Below, piece after piece: positions 8,561 to 21,122 of a stretch of 64,000 nt of DNA; the stretch's first letter is position 1, and each line of letters starts with the position of its first letter. This DNA comes from Manganitrophus sp963718695 (lineage in GTDB: Bacteria; Nitrospirota; Nitrospiria; SBBL01; Manganitrophaceae): NCBI GenBank assembly GCA_963718695.1, contig OY970371.1, forward strand, positions 2,232,001-2,296,000, written 5' to 3'. A program made the position numbers and the translations under genes. The notes under the pieces are model-generated. The model was not told the DNA's origin. It saw nothing but the letters and a program-made list of their open reading frames with translations, and did not search any database.

Positions 8561-10513
8561 ATGGCCACGGCACTGCGTACGCTCATTCTAGAGGATTCGA
8601 AAGACGACACCGCCCTCCTTTTGCTCGAACTCGAGCGAGGCGGTTTTCATCCGGTCCACGAACGGGTCGACACGGCCGAGGCGATGAGGGCCGCGCTTGA
8701 ACGTCACACGTGGGATGTTATTCTCGCGGACTACCGGATGCCGAACTTTAATGCGCTGACGGCCCTCTCGATTCTCAAAGAGGGGAAGAAAGACATCCCC
8801 TTTATCATTGTCTCCGGAAGCATCGGAGAAGAAACCGCCACCGCCGCCATGCGGGCCGGGGCGAACGACTACCTGATGAAGGACAACCTGACGCGGCTAT
8901 CCGAAACGGTCCGACGTGAACTGAAGGAGGCCGCGAACCGAGCGACGCTACGCCGCATGGAGGCGTCTCTTCGAGAATCGGAGGAAAAATATCGGCGGTT
9001 CTTCGAGGAAGATCTCAGTGCAAATTTTGGCGCCACGCCGGATGGAAACATCCTTGTTTGTAATCCTTCCTTTGTCCGTATGTTCGGATTTGGTTCGATG
9101 GAGGAGGCCGCTTCTCACAATTTGAAATCGCTCTTCCCGGACGCCGGCACCTGGGATCATTTTATCGACGCGCTCCGTCAAAAAAGAAACCTTCAATGGT
9201 GTGAAATCGAGCTGCGCCGCCGCGACGGAACCCGCGTGGATGCCATTGCCAATGTGGTCGGCCGGTTCGACGCGCAGGAAAAGCTGGTCAGGTTTAAAGG
9301 TTATTTCTTTGACAATACGGAACGGAAGACATTGGAGCGGCAGCTCTTTCAATCGCGAAAAATGGAGAGCCTCGGCCGGCTCGCGAGCGGGATCGCGCAC
9401 GACTTTAATAACGTTCTGACCGGTATTCTCGGCTACACCGATCTCTCCCTCCTTAAAATCGACGAGACGCATCCTCTCCACACCAACCTCACCCACATCC
9501 GCCAATTGGTCTGGAGGGCTTCAAAGATGATCCGGCAGTTGCTGACCTTCGGACGACGGCAGGTGCTTGAGCCGACCTCTTTGAATCTCAACATGGTCCT
9601 CTCCGACCTGCTTCCGCTCCTTGAAAAAGTCTTGAGCGAAGAGATCGAGATGGCCTTCCTCCCCGATCCGAACTTGAAGAACGTCCATGCCGATCTCTCT
9701 CAGATTGAGCAGGTGATATTAAATCTCTGCGTGAACGCCCGCGATGCAATGCCGACGGGAGGACGCCTCATCTTACAAACAAAAAATATCTCTTTGACTG
9801 AATCGGACATCCGAGACACTCCCTTTATGCATCCCGGCGATTATGTTCTTCTGACCGTCTCCGATACAGGGATCGGGATGGACGAGAAAATCATCGAACG
9901 GATCTTCGACCCGTTTTTTTCAACAAAGGAGCCCGACCAAGGAACCGGTTTAGGGCTCTCGATCGTTCACGGCATCGTCGGACAGCACGGTGGGTGGATC
10001 ACCGTTGGGAGCCAGGTCGGAAAAGGGTCGACCTTCAAGATCTTCCTTCCGGCCATCGAAAAAGCCCAGCGCGCCGCCCCCGGCCATGAACCTGCAACAC
10101 GGCCTATGCCACGGCGGTCCGAAAAAATTCTCATCGTCGAGGACGATCCGCTCCTGAGGACCGTTTTTCAGCGAAGCTTAGAAGAGCGGGGTCACTCCGT
10201 CCTCCTGGCGGAAAACGGGGAAGAGGGCCTCCACCAGATCAAGCAAAAAATAGCCTCAGTCTCCCTGATCATCTCTGATCTCGTTATGCCGAAGATGAAC
10301 GGGAGGGGATTCTACGAACAGGTTCAAAAAATCAGGCCGGGCACCAAGTTTCTTTTCATCAGCGGCTACACCGACCTCCCCACCAATCAAGACTGGCTCA
10401 AAAAAAACAGGCTCCCCCTCCTTCTCAAACCCTTCAGCCCGGCCGATCTGGTCACCAGAGTTCACGATCTGCTGGAACCGCCGACCTCCGAAGAGAAACC
10501 GGAAGCGGCGTAA
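8561..10513 (+). CDS. Receiver-PAS-histidine kinase-receiver hybrid
   Basis: Domain order in these 650 residues is: receiver (Asp57 in ILADYRMP), PAS at about 135-255, HisKA with His280 in ASGIAHDFNNVL, ATPase domain (N box VILNLCVNARDAM, DTGIGM, GTGLGLS) and a second receiver from about residue 523 with its Asp in LIISDLVMP. The GIAHDFNN histidine motif is that of NtrB/PAS hybrid kinases. With receivers at both ends it can act as a phosphorelay node. It follows the previous kinase by 26 bases with GGGAGG as ribosome site and closes the cluster. No DNA-binding domain is present. Confidence 0.92.
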   Translation: MATALRTLILEDSKDDTALLLLELERGGFHPVHERVDTAEAMRAALERHTWDVILADYRMPNFNALTALSILKEGKKDIPFIIVSGSIGEETATAAMRAGANDYLMKDNLTRLSETVRRELKEAANRATLRRMEASLRESEEKYRRFFEEDLSANFGATPDGNILVCNPSFVRMFGFGSMEEAASHNLKSLFPDAGTWDHFIDALRQKRNLQWCEIELRRRDGTRVDAIANVVGRFDAQEKLVRFKGYFFDNTERKTLERQLFQSRKMESLGRLASGIAHDFNNVLTGILGYTDLSLLKIDETHPLHTNLTHIRQLVWRASKMIRQLLTFGRRQVLEPTSLNLNMVLSDLLPLLEKVLSEEIEMAFLPDPNLKNVHADLSQIEQVILNLCVNARDAMPTGGRLILQTKNISLTESDIRDTPFMHPGDYVLLTVSDTGIGMDEKIIERIFDPFFSTKEPDQGTGLGLSIVHGIVGQHGGWITVGSQVGKGSTFKIFLPAIEKAQRAAPGHEPATRPMPRRSEKILIVEDDPLLRTVFQRSLEERGHSVLLAENGEEGLHQIKQKIASVSLIISDLVMPKMNGRGFYEQVQKIRPGTKFLFISGYTDLPTNQDWLKKNRLPLLLKPFSPADLVTRVHDLLEPPTSEEKPEAA

Positions 10514-10616
10514 ATTTTCAATTACGAATGAGGAATAAAGAACAAAGGGTCTGCGGCGTTGGACGCTCGGTTTTTAAGTACTCCTAGCGTCTATTTTTAC
10601 AATCAAACGTTTCAGA

Positions 10617-11918
10617 TCAAAAATCGACTTGCATCAGCAGCGCCACCGTATCCCTGGTGAAGTCGGATCGCGCCGCGCCGATCTCGCTGAACGATTCCGC
10701 CGGACTGCCGACCGGCTGAAGGTTGGAGGTCGTCAGGCGGCTGACTTCGGCCACCCACCGGACATTCCAAAAGGGATACCAGGCCAGACTCGCGACAACC
10801 TGCTGTGCATCGGCGCCGATATCACTTCGATCATGAAAGTCATAGCGGAAGGTTCCCCAGAGGTTCCCAAGAAAAGGATAGATCAGCTCGAGTGTTCCGC
10901 TGAACACTTCAAGATCTCTTCCGGCGTGCGCGTCGGCCCCCTCTCGGTACCAGAAGAGGCCGGGAACGATATTGAATGCATTTAGGATGTAGAGGTTCAG
11001 ACTCACGCCGTATCCGAGAGCGGAAGCATCGGTGCCGAGGTTCGCGTCCCCGACCCGATCGCTGTTCACGATCAAACTGATCGCCTGGTGGCGGATCGTC
11101 TGGCTGACCCAGGCGTAAGCGGCGCCGATCCGCTGCTCGTTATCATTTTTGGAATTGTAGCCGGGGCTGAAGTTCCGGACACCGGCGGCGTACCGCAGAC
11201 CGATCGGGTGAAAGCCGTTCACCTCCGTCCCGACCGACCAGGAGCGAAGGGAGGCCCCGAGAGCCGGTTGAATTTGAATGAGGTAGTCGGCACGGGTTAG
11301 CCGACGGGCGCTGGAGAGAAAATAGTTGTCGATATGGTCTTTCCCGATCCGAAGATTCAACAGCGAGTCGGGAAGAAGGTCATTGATCTGGACGACAAAG
11401 ACCTCCGTCTCAAGATCGGTCTGGTCGGGATCGTCCGTACCAGTCGTTTCTCCTTCCAGGCCCGGGACACTGCCTCGGAGAATTCCCAAAAAGGAAATCC
11501 GGGGTGCGAGGGTCCCCCCGGTCAACAGCTGCCAGTCGTCCAGACCGAATCGACTCCGTCTCGTATTTCTCAGGTCCGGCCCATCCACGATTCCGGTCAC
11601 CTCCGGATCCCAGCGGTCGCGCTCGGATAGCGCGGAGAGGTCGACCCGCCCCGAAAGAGGAAGCGGCTGCTCCCAAAGAAACTTCCCGGGATTGTTGGTG
11701 ATCGGCGGCATCCGGTAGCCCCCCTGCTTGAAGACGAAACCGAAGGCATTTAGCTTCGGAAACCCGGTATGGCACATTACGCAAGGTGCGTTGACCGTCC
11801 GGGCAAAGGCCGGAATGGCGTCGGCCCGATCCGGAAGCACAGCACTCAGTATGCCGAACGCCAGAACTGCAATCCACGACCACATCCAGATCCTTTTTAG
11901 ATAGGCACGATCCTTCAT
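10617..11918 (-). CDS. Cyc2-like outer-membrane monoheme cytochrome-porin
   Basis: The start chosen is the ATG at 11916-11918, after GGAGAGAAGG; the frame stays open further upstream without a signal sequence. The 433-residue product has a signal peptide (about 1-34, ending RADA) followed at once by a single heme site, Cys46-x2-Cys49-His50, in the context FARTVNAPCVMCHTGFPKLN. After it come about 360 residues of alternating amphipathic strands ending in a terminal phenylalanine (LLMQVDF), the hallmark of an outer-membrane barrel. The FAR-x-CxxCH-x-P-x-L-x-FG-x-FK-x-GGY context is that of Cyc2, the iron oxidase that moves electrons from outside the cell into the periplasm through a heme-plugged porin. 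Assignment to a Cyc2-like fusion is strong. The donor (Fe(II), Mn(II) or other) is not readable from sequence. Confidence 0.85.
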   Translation of the reverse strand: MKDRAYLKRIWMWSWIAVLAFGILSAVLPDRADAIPAFARTVNAPCVMCHTGFPKLNAFGFVFKQGGYRMPPITNNPGKFLWEQPLPLSGRVDLSALSERDRWDPEVTGIVDGPDLRNTRRSRFGLDDWQLLTGGTLAPRISFLGILRGSVPGLEGETTGTDDPDQTDLETEVFVVQINDLLPDSLLNLRIGKDHIDNYFLSSARRLTRADYLIQIQPALGASLRSWSVGTEVNGFHPIGLRYAAGVRNFSPGYNSKNDNEQRIGAAYAWVSQTIRHQAISLIVNSDRVGDANLGTDASALGYGVSLNLYILNAFNIVPGLFWYREGADAHAGRDLEVFSGTLELIYPFLGNLWGTFRYDFHDRSDIGADAQQVVASLAWYPFWNVRWVAEVSRLTTSNLQPVGSPAESFSEIGAARSDFTRDTVALLMQVDF

Positions 11919-12153
11919 CCTTCTCTCCTCCCCTCCTGTCGTCGATTTAGGAATGGAGAAGTATACCGAGATCAACATCGGTTCACAACCTGATTTGCGC
12001 CTAAGCACCAATCCCGGATCGTCGAAATGAATCCGCCTCGAAAAATCGCACAGCGCGCCCCTTCCCCCTGTCGCTGCAAATGTCCTATCATGGAGGGAGA
12101 GCCGATTCGATAAAATTCTCAAACACACAAATAAAGTAGAGGAGCAGGAAGCG

Positions 12154-12657
12154 ATGGGAAGGTTAGGACAGCAGATTGTACAAGATGACCGAAAGGTATT
12201 GATTGAAGAGCTGACTCGTGCCTATGCAGATGAGTGGTACGCGCACTACAACTTTTTTTTCGTTTCAAAGACGATCAGCGGCCCCGCTTCTCCGGCCGTG
12301 AGTCAGATCCTGCGACGAAAATCGGATCGCGCCTTGATTCATGCCGAGCGCCTGGCGGAGCGGATCATCGCATTGGGAGGAGCGCCGATCGCGAAGTTAA
12401 CCGATCTTCCGAATTATGCGACCGATAAGCCATTTAAAATACCGGAGGATGTGCGCGACATTGACGGTGCCTTAAAGGCGGTGCTCGATGCGGAGCGAAC
12501 GAGTATCCGAACGTATCGCGCATTTTACGAAAGGATGAAAGACAAAGATCCGGTGACCCTCGACCTCACCTTCGAACTATTTAGAGAGGCTGTGGAGGGT
12601 GAAGCGGAAGTCGAACGTCTGCTCGGCGCGCCGGCGCCGGAGATGGACGGAAAATGA
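12154..12657 (+). CDS. Ferritin-like diiron protein
   Basis: This 167-residue all-helical protein begins with a ferritin-type first helix (LTRAYADEWYAHYNFFF, with Glu27 as possible metal ligand) and has the second-helix signature ALIHAERLAERI with His63 and Glu65. A second helix pair (VLDAERTSIRTY; FELFREAVEGEAEVERLL) supplies further carboxylates. It resembles bacterioferritin and Dps-like ferritins, but the canonical second ExxH pair is not obvious, so full ferroxidase activity is uncertain. It is likely cytosolic, for iron storage or peroxide defence. It is transcribed divergently from the Cyc2-like gene and has a purine-rich ribosome site (AGGAGCAGGAAG). Confidence 0.75.
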   Translation: MGRLGQQIVQDDRKVLIEELTRAYADEWYAHYNFFFVSKTISGPASPAVSQILRRKSDRALIHAERLAERIIALGGAPIAKLTDLPNYATDKPFKIPEDVRDIDGALKAVLDAERTSIRTYRAFYERMKDKDPVTLDLTFELFREAVEGEAEVERLLGAPAPEMDGK

Positions 12658-12721
12658 AAAAGAAGATGACAAGAGAAAATCTAACGTCATTAATCTTGAT
12701 CGATCATAAAGCCAAAATCTT

Positions 12722-12746
12722 CGGGGCAGACTAAACGCCTGCCCCG
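12722..12746. terminator. Hairpin terminator between convergent genes
   Basis: An eight-base perfect stem (CGGGGCAG/CTGCCCCG) with a nine-base loop lies between the ferritin-like gene and the convergent 59-residue gene. T-rich sequence follows on both strands (GTTCTTCAT on plus, AGATTTTGG on minus), so it could end both transcripts. Confidence 0.6.
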
Positions 12747-12770
12747 TTCTTCATAATGCTTCGCATTTAA

Positions 12771-12950
12771 TTACGCTTCTTTAACGGCCTGTAGGATCTT
12801 CTGATATGCCTCCCCAATTTTCTCGGGAGTAATTTCATTTTTTTGAGTTTCAGAATCAGAAACGGTGAAAAGAGAATCTTGCAATTTCTCGATGAACTTC
12901 AGCGTGAGTTCCATCGCAATTTCTTCGTCACTTGGCTTTTCAGCAACCAT
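12771..12950 (-). CDS. Small acidic helical protein, 59 residues, unknown
   Basis: A 59-residue frame runs from the ATG at 12948-12950 to TAA at 12771. It has a ribosome site GGAG six bases upstream and a plausible promoter beyond. The product is acidic and helical (SDEEIAMELTLKFIEKLQD; TPEKIGEAYQKILQAVKEA) with a polar middle of about 12 residues, no cysteine and no membrane segment. I do not recognise a family. The promoter, ribosome site and downstream hairpin together make it a credible gene rather than a chance frame. Confidence 0.6.
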   Translation of the reverse strand: MVAEKPSDEEIAMELTLKFIEKLQDSLFTVSDSETQKNEITPEKIGEAYQKILQAVKEA

Positions 12951-12983
12951 CGCTCGCTCCAGGTTTAATCGAGATCCACAACT

Positions 12984-13013
12984 ATCTTAGACAAGGATGA
13001 CAATAAAGTGCAA
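12984..13013 (-). promoter_or_regulatory. Candidate promoter of the 59-residue gene
   Basis: On the minus strand, TTGCAC and TAAGAT are separated by 18 bases, about 35 bases upstream of the start codon of the small gene. The surrounding 230 bases are AT-rich and hold no other frame. Confidence 0.4.
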
Positions 13014-13131
13014 GGAAAAGCATTAAAGAAAATAAATCATCCGAAGACAAAAAAGATGACTCTTAAAAACTCAGCCATATAAATAGATGGAGTCCAATAA
13101 CCGCTCGCACTCCACCTTTTCAAAAATTAAA

Positions 13132-13170
13132 GGAAAAAAAAGCCCCACTCACCTTTCGATGAGTGGGGCT
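13132..13170 (-). terminator. Rho-independent terminator of the rRNA operon
   Basis: On the minus strand an 11-base perfect stem (AGCCCCACTCA and its complement, loop of eight) is followed by a run of eight T. It lies about 10 bases beyond the 3' end of 5S rRNA. Confidence 0.95.
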
Positions 13171-13180
13171 TAATTTAATC

Positions 13181-13292
<112 letters not shown>

Positions 13293-13300
13293 AAAATCGA

Positions 13301-13326
13301 CCGGCTGTCGATCTTTCGACAGCCGG
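13301..13326 (-). repeat. Perfect hairpin in the 23S-5S spacer
   Basis: Eleven-base arms CCGGCTGTCGA and TCGACAGCCGG enclose a TCTT loop, just upstream of 5S. It is probably a processing signal (RNase III or E type) in the rRNA precursor. No T run follows, so it is not a terminator. Confidence 0.7.
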
Positions 13327-13413
13327 CTTAAACTGAATATGGGCTTAAGTATTACTTAAGCTTTCTCTAACAAGCTCCGCAAAGAACCAAATCTATCAGA
13401 AGCAAATAATGGT

Positions 13414-16420
<3,007 letters not shown>

Positions 16421-16605
16421 ATTATTTGCTTCTGACACATTTGGTCTTTGCAACTTTAAGGTTTTGTATTGTTGCTTGTTAGATGCCCATATTCAGTTGT
16501 CAAAGAACAACGTCCCGCAACATTCGCAGGACGTTTACGATTCAAAATTCGCGAATTTTGAAATTACTATAAAATTCACGAATTGTCAACCGTAAACCCA
16601 AAAGC

Positions 16606-16681
16606 TGGTGGAGCTGACCCGGATCGAACGGGCGACCCCCTGCTTGCAAAGCAGGTGCTCTCCCAACTGAGCTACAGCCCC
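16606..16681 (-). tRNA. tRNA-Ala (anticodon TGC)
   Basis: A 76-base cloverleaf with encoded CCA: acceptor arms GGGGCTG and CAGCTCC, D-arm GCTCAGTTGGGAGAGC, anticodon loop TTTGCAA with TGC, and T-loop GTTCGATCC. It lies in the 16S-23S spacer with tRNA-Ile, as in many bacterial rRNA operons. Confidence 0.97.
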
Positions 16682-16724
16682 TTCAAATTTAAAATCTCAA
16701 GTTTTACTTTTGAAATTTCAAACC

Positions 16725-16801
<77 letters not shown>

Positions 16802-17002
16802 GTAACGGGTTCGTTGTCGCTAACCGTTATTCGTTATTCGCATTTTATTTCGATTAACGATTTACGATTAACGTATAACGAACGTGGCCTATGCTCTTAC
16901 AACCACGGTTAACGATCAAGACCTCGGTCTCTCAAAACTAAATAGGTGTATTGATCACAGCGGGATCGATCTAGGATGTTCGGGTTTCAGCAACCCGAAA
17001 TG

Positions 17003-18574
<1,572 letters not shown>

Positions 18575-18690
18575 AGCTTGAAACTGTGCTAATTTGATTC
18601 TCTTGAAATTGCTGGACCCGCTATGAATCAATACACTCTATTTAGTTTTCAAAGATCAAGGGAAATAAAAGATCCCTAGTGCGACCGTCT

Positions 18691-18719
18691 CTTATAACAC
18701 GACCGGAATCGCCTGTCAA
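18691..18719 (-). promoter_or_regulatory. rRNA promoter P1 (proximal)
   Basis: On the minus strand, consensus TTGACA (18714-18719) and TATAAG (18691-18696) are 17 bases apart, about 115 bases before 16S. Downstream is a boxA-like GATCTTTGAAAACT. Together with P2 and P3 it forms a tandem array whose flanking sequence is partly duplicated. Confidence 0.85.
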
Positions 18720-18785
18720 GAGCCTTTTTAACTTGTTAAGTTTTTTTTGGAGAGAGCAGACCTGATAAAATCAAGACATATTCTC

Positions 18786-18809
18786 GGTTGGCTTTAAAAA
18801 AAGCCAACC
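18786..18809 (-). repeat. Leader hairpin between rRNA promoters P2 and P1
   Basis: A ten-base perfect stem (GGTTGGCTTT/AAAGCCAACC) with an AAAA loop lies in the leader of transcripts from P2 and P3. On the minus strand no T run follows it (GAGAATATG), so termination is unlikely. Confidence 0.6.
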
Positions 18810-18826
18810 CTTTAGTGCGACTCCTT

Positions 18827-18856
18827 TTTATATCATTAAAAGGAACCGCCTGTCAA
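18827..18856 (-). promoter_or_regulatory. rRNA promoter P2
   Basis: On the minus strand, TTGACA (18851-18856) and TATAAA (18827-18832) are 18 bases apart. The upstream flank AACAAGTTAAGAGGCC and the boxA-like TCTGCTCTTTC further upstream recur in altered form before P1, showing that the promoter block was duplicated. Confidence 0.85.
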
Positions 18857-18924
18857 GGCCTCTTAACTTGTTAGTTTTTCGTTTTTTGAAAGAGCAGACT
18901 TAATGTTGCATCAAGAACATGCTC

Positions 18925-18953
18925 TTTGTAACATAATAGAAAACGGATGTCAA
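18925..18953 (-). promoter_or_regulatory. rRNA promoter P3 (distal), overlapping the tyrS stop codon
   Basis: On the minus strand, TTGACA (18948-18953) and TACAAA (18925-18930) are 17 bases apart. The -35 box contains the TGA stop of tyrS (18950-18952). Transcripts would carry the boxA-like AGTCTGCTCTTTC immediately downstream. Confidence 0.75.
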
Positions 18954-20158
18954 CCCCCTTTTAAAAAACATCGTATTTTCTTTCCAACTTTTAAATCATG
19001 CTGGCGCCCATCCTCAACTATGAGTTCATGATTTGGATCCGCAATCTTTTGTCCATCCAGTTCAACCGCTCCTTGCTGGATGAGTCTGCGCGCCTCGCTC
19101 TTACTCGGCGCCCATCCCTTGGAATGGATCAAATCAACCAGCCGTTGTCGCCCTGGCGCAACCCTGCATTCGAGAAGAACCCCTTCTCGAGTCTTTCTTC
19201 CGACGGTCGCATCGAATTGATCTCGACCCTCTTGCGCCCTTTCAACACCATGAAACCGCTCTACCAACAGAAAAGCCAATCTCAGTTTGGCCTCCATCGG
19301 ATGAAGTATCCGAACCTCATCAAGCGGAACATCGGTGAGGAGCTCATAATATCGATACATCAGTTCATCCCGTATCGACATGACCTTTCCAAACATTTCA
19401 GCGGGCTGATCCTCAAGAGCGATGTAATTTCCATAACTCTTGCTCATCTTGCGGACCCCATCGGTCCCTTCCAGAAGCGGCATCGTCATGACAATCTGTT
19501 GAGGCTGGCCTTCGATTTTTTGTAACTCCCGTCCAACCAGAAGATTAAACTTCTGATCGGTCCCGCCAAGCTCAACATCGGCCTTCAACGCGATTGAATC
19601 GTATCCCTGAATCAGCGGATATAAGAATTCATGAATGCCGATCGGCTGCAGCTGCTGGTATCGCTTTTGAAAATCATCCCGCTCAAGTATCCGCGCAACC
19701 GTGTACTGCGAGGCCAATCGGATCAGGCCTTCCGCGGCCATCTTCCCGAACCATTCGCTGTTAAAACGAATCGTTGTCTTCTTCGGGTCGAGCACTTTGA
19801 AGATCTGAGCCTTATAGGTCTCCGCATTTTGAAGCACCTGTTCTCGAGTCAACTGTTTTCGCGTCTCGGACCGCCCGCTCGGATCTCCAATCATCCCGGT
19901 AAAGTCTCCGATCAGAAAGATCACCTCATGTCCCAAGTCTTGAAATTGCTTCATCTTTTGAAATAGGACCGTGTGTCCCAGATGAAGATCGGGCGCCGTC
20001 GGATCGAACCCTGCCTTGATTCGTAGCGGACGTCCTTCGGCTTTCGACTTTTTTAGCTTCTCGACCAACTCATTTTTTTGAATGACCTCGACTGTCCCAC
20101 GGAAGAGAATCTGCCAGGAAGGGTCGATTTCATTCAGCTCTTTTTCACTATTTGTCAT
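18950..20158 (-). CDS. tyrS: Tyrosyl-tRNA synthetase
   Basis: This class I synthetase charges tRNA-Tyr. The roughly 402-residue protein shows FDPTAPDLHLGHTV (HIGH signature), the tyrosine-pocket region FLYPLIQGYD, GGTDQKFN, KMSKSYGN, and a C-terminal S4 RNA-binding domain (SKSEARRLIQQGAVELDG). Length and motifs fit the TyrZ-type bacterial enzymes. The start chosen is the ATG at 20156-20158; a TTG nine bases upstream is possible. It overlaps the end of the ComEA-like gene by 11 bases, so the two are translationally coupled, in the order gcvH-comEA-tyrS. No T-box leader is seen. Its stop codon is part of the distal rRNA promoter. Confidence 0.95.
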   Translation of the reverse strand: MTNSEKELNEIDPSWQILFRGTVEVIQKNELVEKLKKSKAEGRPLRIKAGFDPTAPDLHLGHTVLFQKMKQFQDLGHEVIFLIGDFTGMIGDPSGRSETRKQLTREQVLQNAETYKAQIFKVLDPKKTTIRFNSEWFGKMAAEGLIRLASQYTVARILERDDFQKRYQQLQPIGIHEFLYPLIQGYDSIALKADVELGGTDQKFNLLVGRELQKIEGQPQQIVMTMPLLEGTDGVRKMSKSYGNYIALEDQPAEMFGKVMSIRDELMYRYYELLTDVPLDEVRILHPMEAKLRLAFLLVERFHGVERAQEGRDQFDATVGRKTREGVLLECRVAPGRQRLVDLIHSKGWAPSKSEARRLIQQGAVELDGQKIADPNHELIVEDGRQHDLKVGKKIRCFLKGG

Positions 20159-20609
20159 TTGATCCAATAATAAGATAGGGCTCTAACTGACTTAACTTCT
20201 TGAGGCCGATCCCCTTCACACCAAGAAGATCCTCCACATTTCGAAAAGGCCCCTGTTCCTCACGATATCGGACAATCTCTTGGGCCAACTTTGGCCCCAC
20301 GCCGGGAAGCGTTTCAATGGTCTCGGCAGAAGCGCTGCTCAAATCCACTTTCTCCACCGAAAATGCCGGGTCCCGAGTGGAGGGAGGAGCGGGTAACGAA
20401 TCAGATGAGAGGATAGGAGCGGTTATGACTGGCACGGATGAAGATTCGCCGGCGGGAGGAAGGCCCCCATCTATCCTCTCCGCCCAAGTCCTGAACCAGA
20501 ATGCAGTAACTACAATGATGAAGAGGAGAACAAATTTGAGAAAGGATGGATGCGTCGAGAAAAAACCCGGACCATTCCTAATGAGCCTCTTTCTGAAGGA
20601 AAGCATCAT
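20148..20609 (-). CDS. ComEA-like helix-hairpin-helix protein
   Basis: This 153-residue protein has one N-terminal membrane helix (about 25-42), a low-complexity periplasmic linker, and a C-terminal tandem helix-hairpin-helix domain. Diagnostic are LSSASAETIETLPGVGPKLA and FRNVEDLLGVKGIG, the DNA-binding loops of ComEA, which binds incoming DNA in natural transformation. The first 10 codons overlap the 3' end of gcvH by 32 bases. No other competence gene is in the window, so a role in DNA uptake is only inferred; such proteins also occur in non-competent species. Confidence 0.8.
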   Translation of the reverse strand: MMLSFRKRLIRNGPGFFSTHPSFLKFVLLFIIVVTAFWFRTWAERIDGGLPPAGESSSVPVITAPILSSDSLPAPPSTRDPAFSVEKVDLSSASAETIETLPGVGPKLAQEIVRYREEQGPFRNVEDLLGVKGIGLKKLSQLEPYLIIGSNDK

Positions 20610-20964
20610 ACTCTTTCGCCGTCATGAGCTTTTCGACCTCTTTCGGGTCGGTCATCTCAATCACCACCACCCAACCTTCGCCATAAGGATCTTGGTTGAT
20701 CAGTTCCGGTTTTTCTTTCAGCTTCTCATTGACAGCAACCACTTTGCCGCCGACCGGAGCATAAAGAGGAGAGGTCGTCTTGGTCGACTCAATTTCGGTA
20801 ATTTCATTCCCATACTGGACATTCACACCTGTCTTGGGAATCTCGAGGTAAACAATATCCCCCAACGCCTCTTGGGCAAAATCGGAAATTCCGATTGTCG
20901 CTTTCGTTCCTTCCGCTCGGACCCACTCGTGTTCTTTATGATAACGTAAATTCTCAGGAATCAT
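20578..20964 (-). CDS. gcvH: Glycine cleavage system H protein
   Basis: This 128-residue lipoyl-carrier protein has Lys62 in the conserved IESTKTTS turn as the lipoylation site, and the typical H-protein start YHKEHEWVR and GYGEGWVVVIE region (here DPYGEGWVVVIEMTD). In the glycine cleavage complex it carries the aminomethyl group between P, T and L proteins. It also serves as the octanoyl/lipoyl relay for other enzymes. P, T and L genes are not in the window. A LipM-like octanoyltransferase at 24498 suggests the relay role. The ribosome site is GAGAGG. Confidence 0.95.
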   Translation of the reverse strand: MIPENLRYHKEHEWVRAEGTKATIGISDFAQEALGDIVYLEIPKTGVNVQYGNEITEIESTKTTSPLYAPVGGKVVAVNEKLKEKPELINQDPYGEGWVVVIEMTDPKEVEKLMTAKEYDAFLQKEAH

Positions 20965-21122
20965 GGAAGCCTCTCGGTTGATAATAATAGCGTGTGGAGC
21001 ATGGCGCTTCTGGTGGGACGGCCTGAAATCAACAGACTGCTTCTAACGCTGGCCACTCCGGATCTATCCCGGCACCCGCAAAGAGATGATCGGATAGATA
21101 TAAACCAGCGAAGAATGTTTTG

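Noticed and set aside
18786..18809. Leader hairpin as a transcription terminator
   Set aside because: The stem is perfect, but on the minus strand it is followed by GAGAATATG rather than a T run, so termination is unlikely.
18950..20964. Possible T-box leader for tyrS
   Set aside because: tyrS is translated from inside an operon and overlaps the ComEA-like gene; no T-box sequence or leader is visible.
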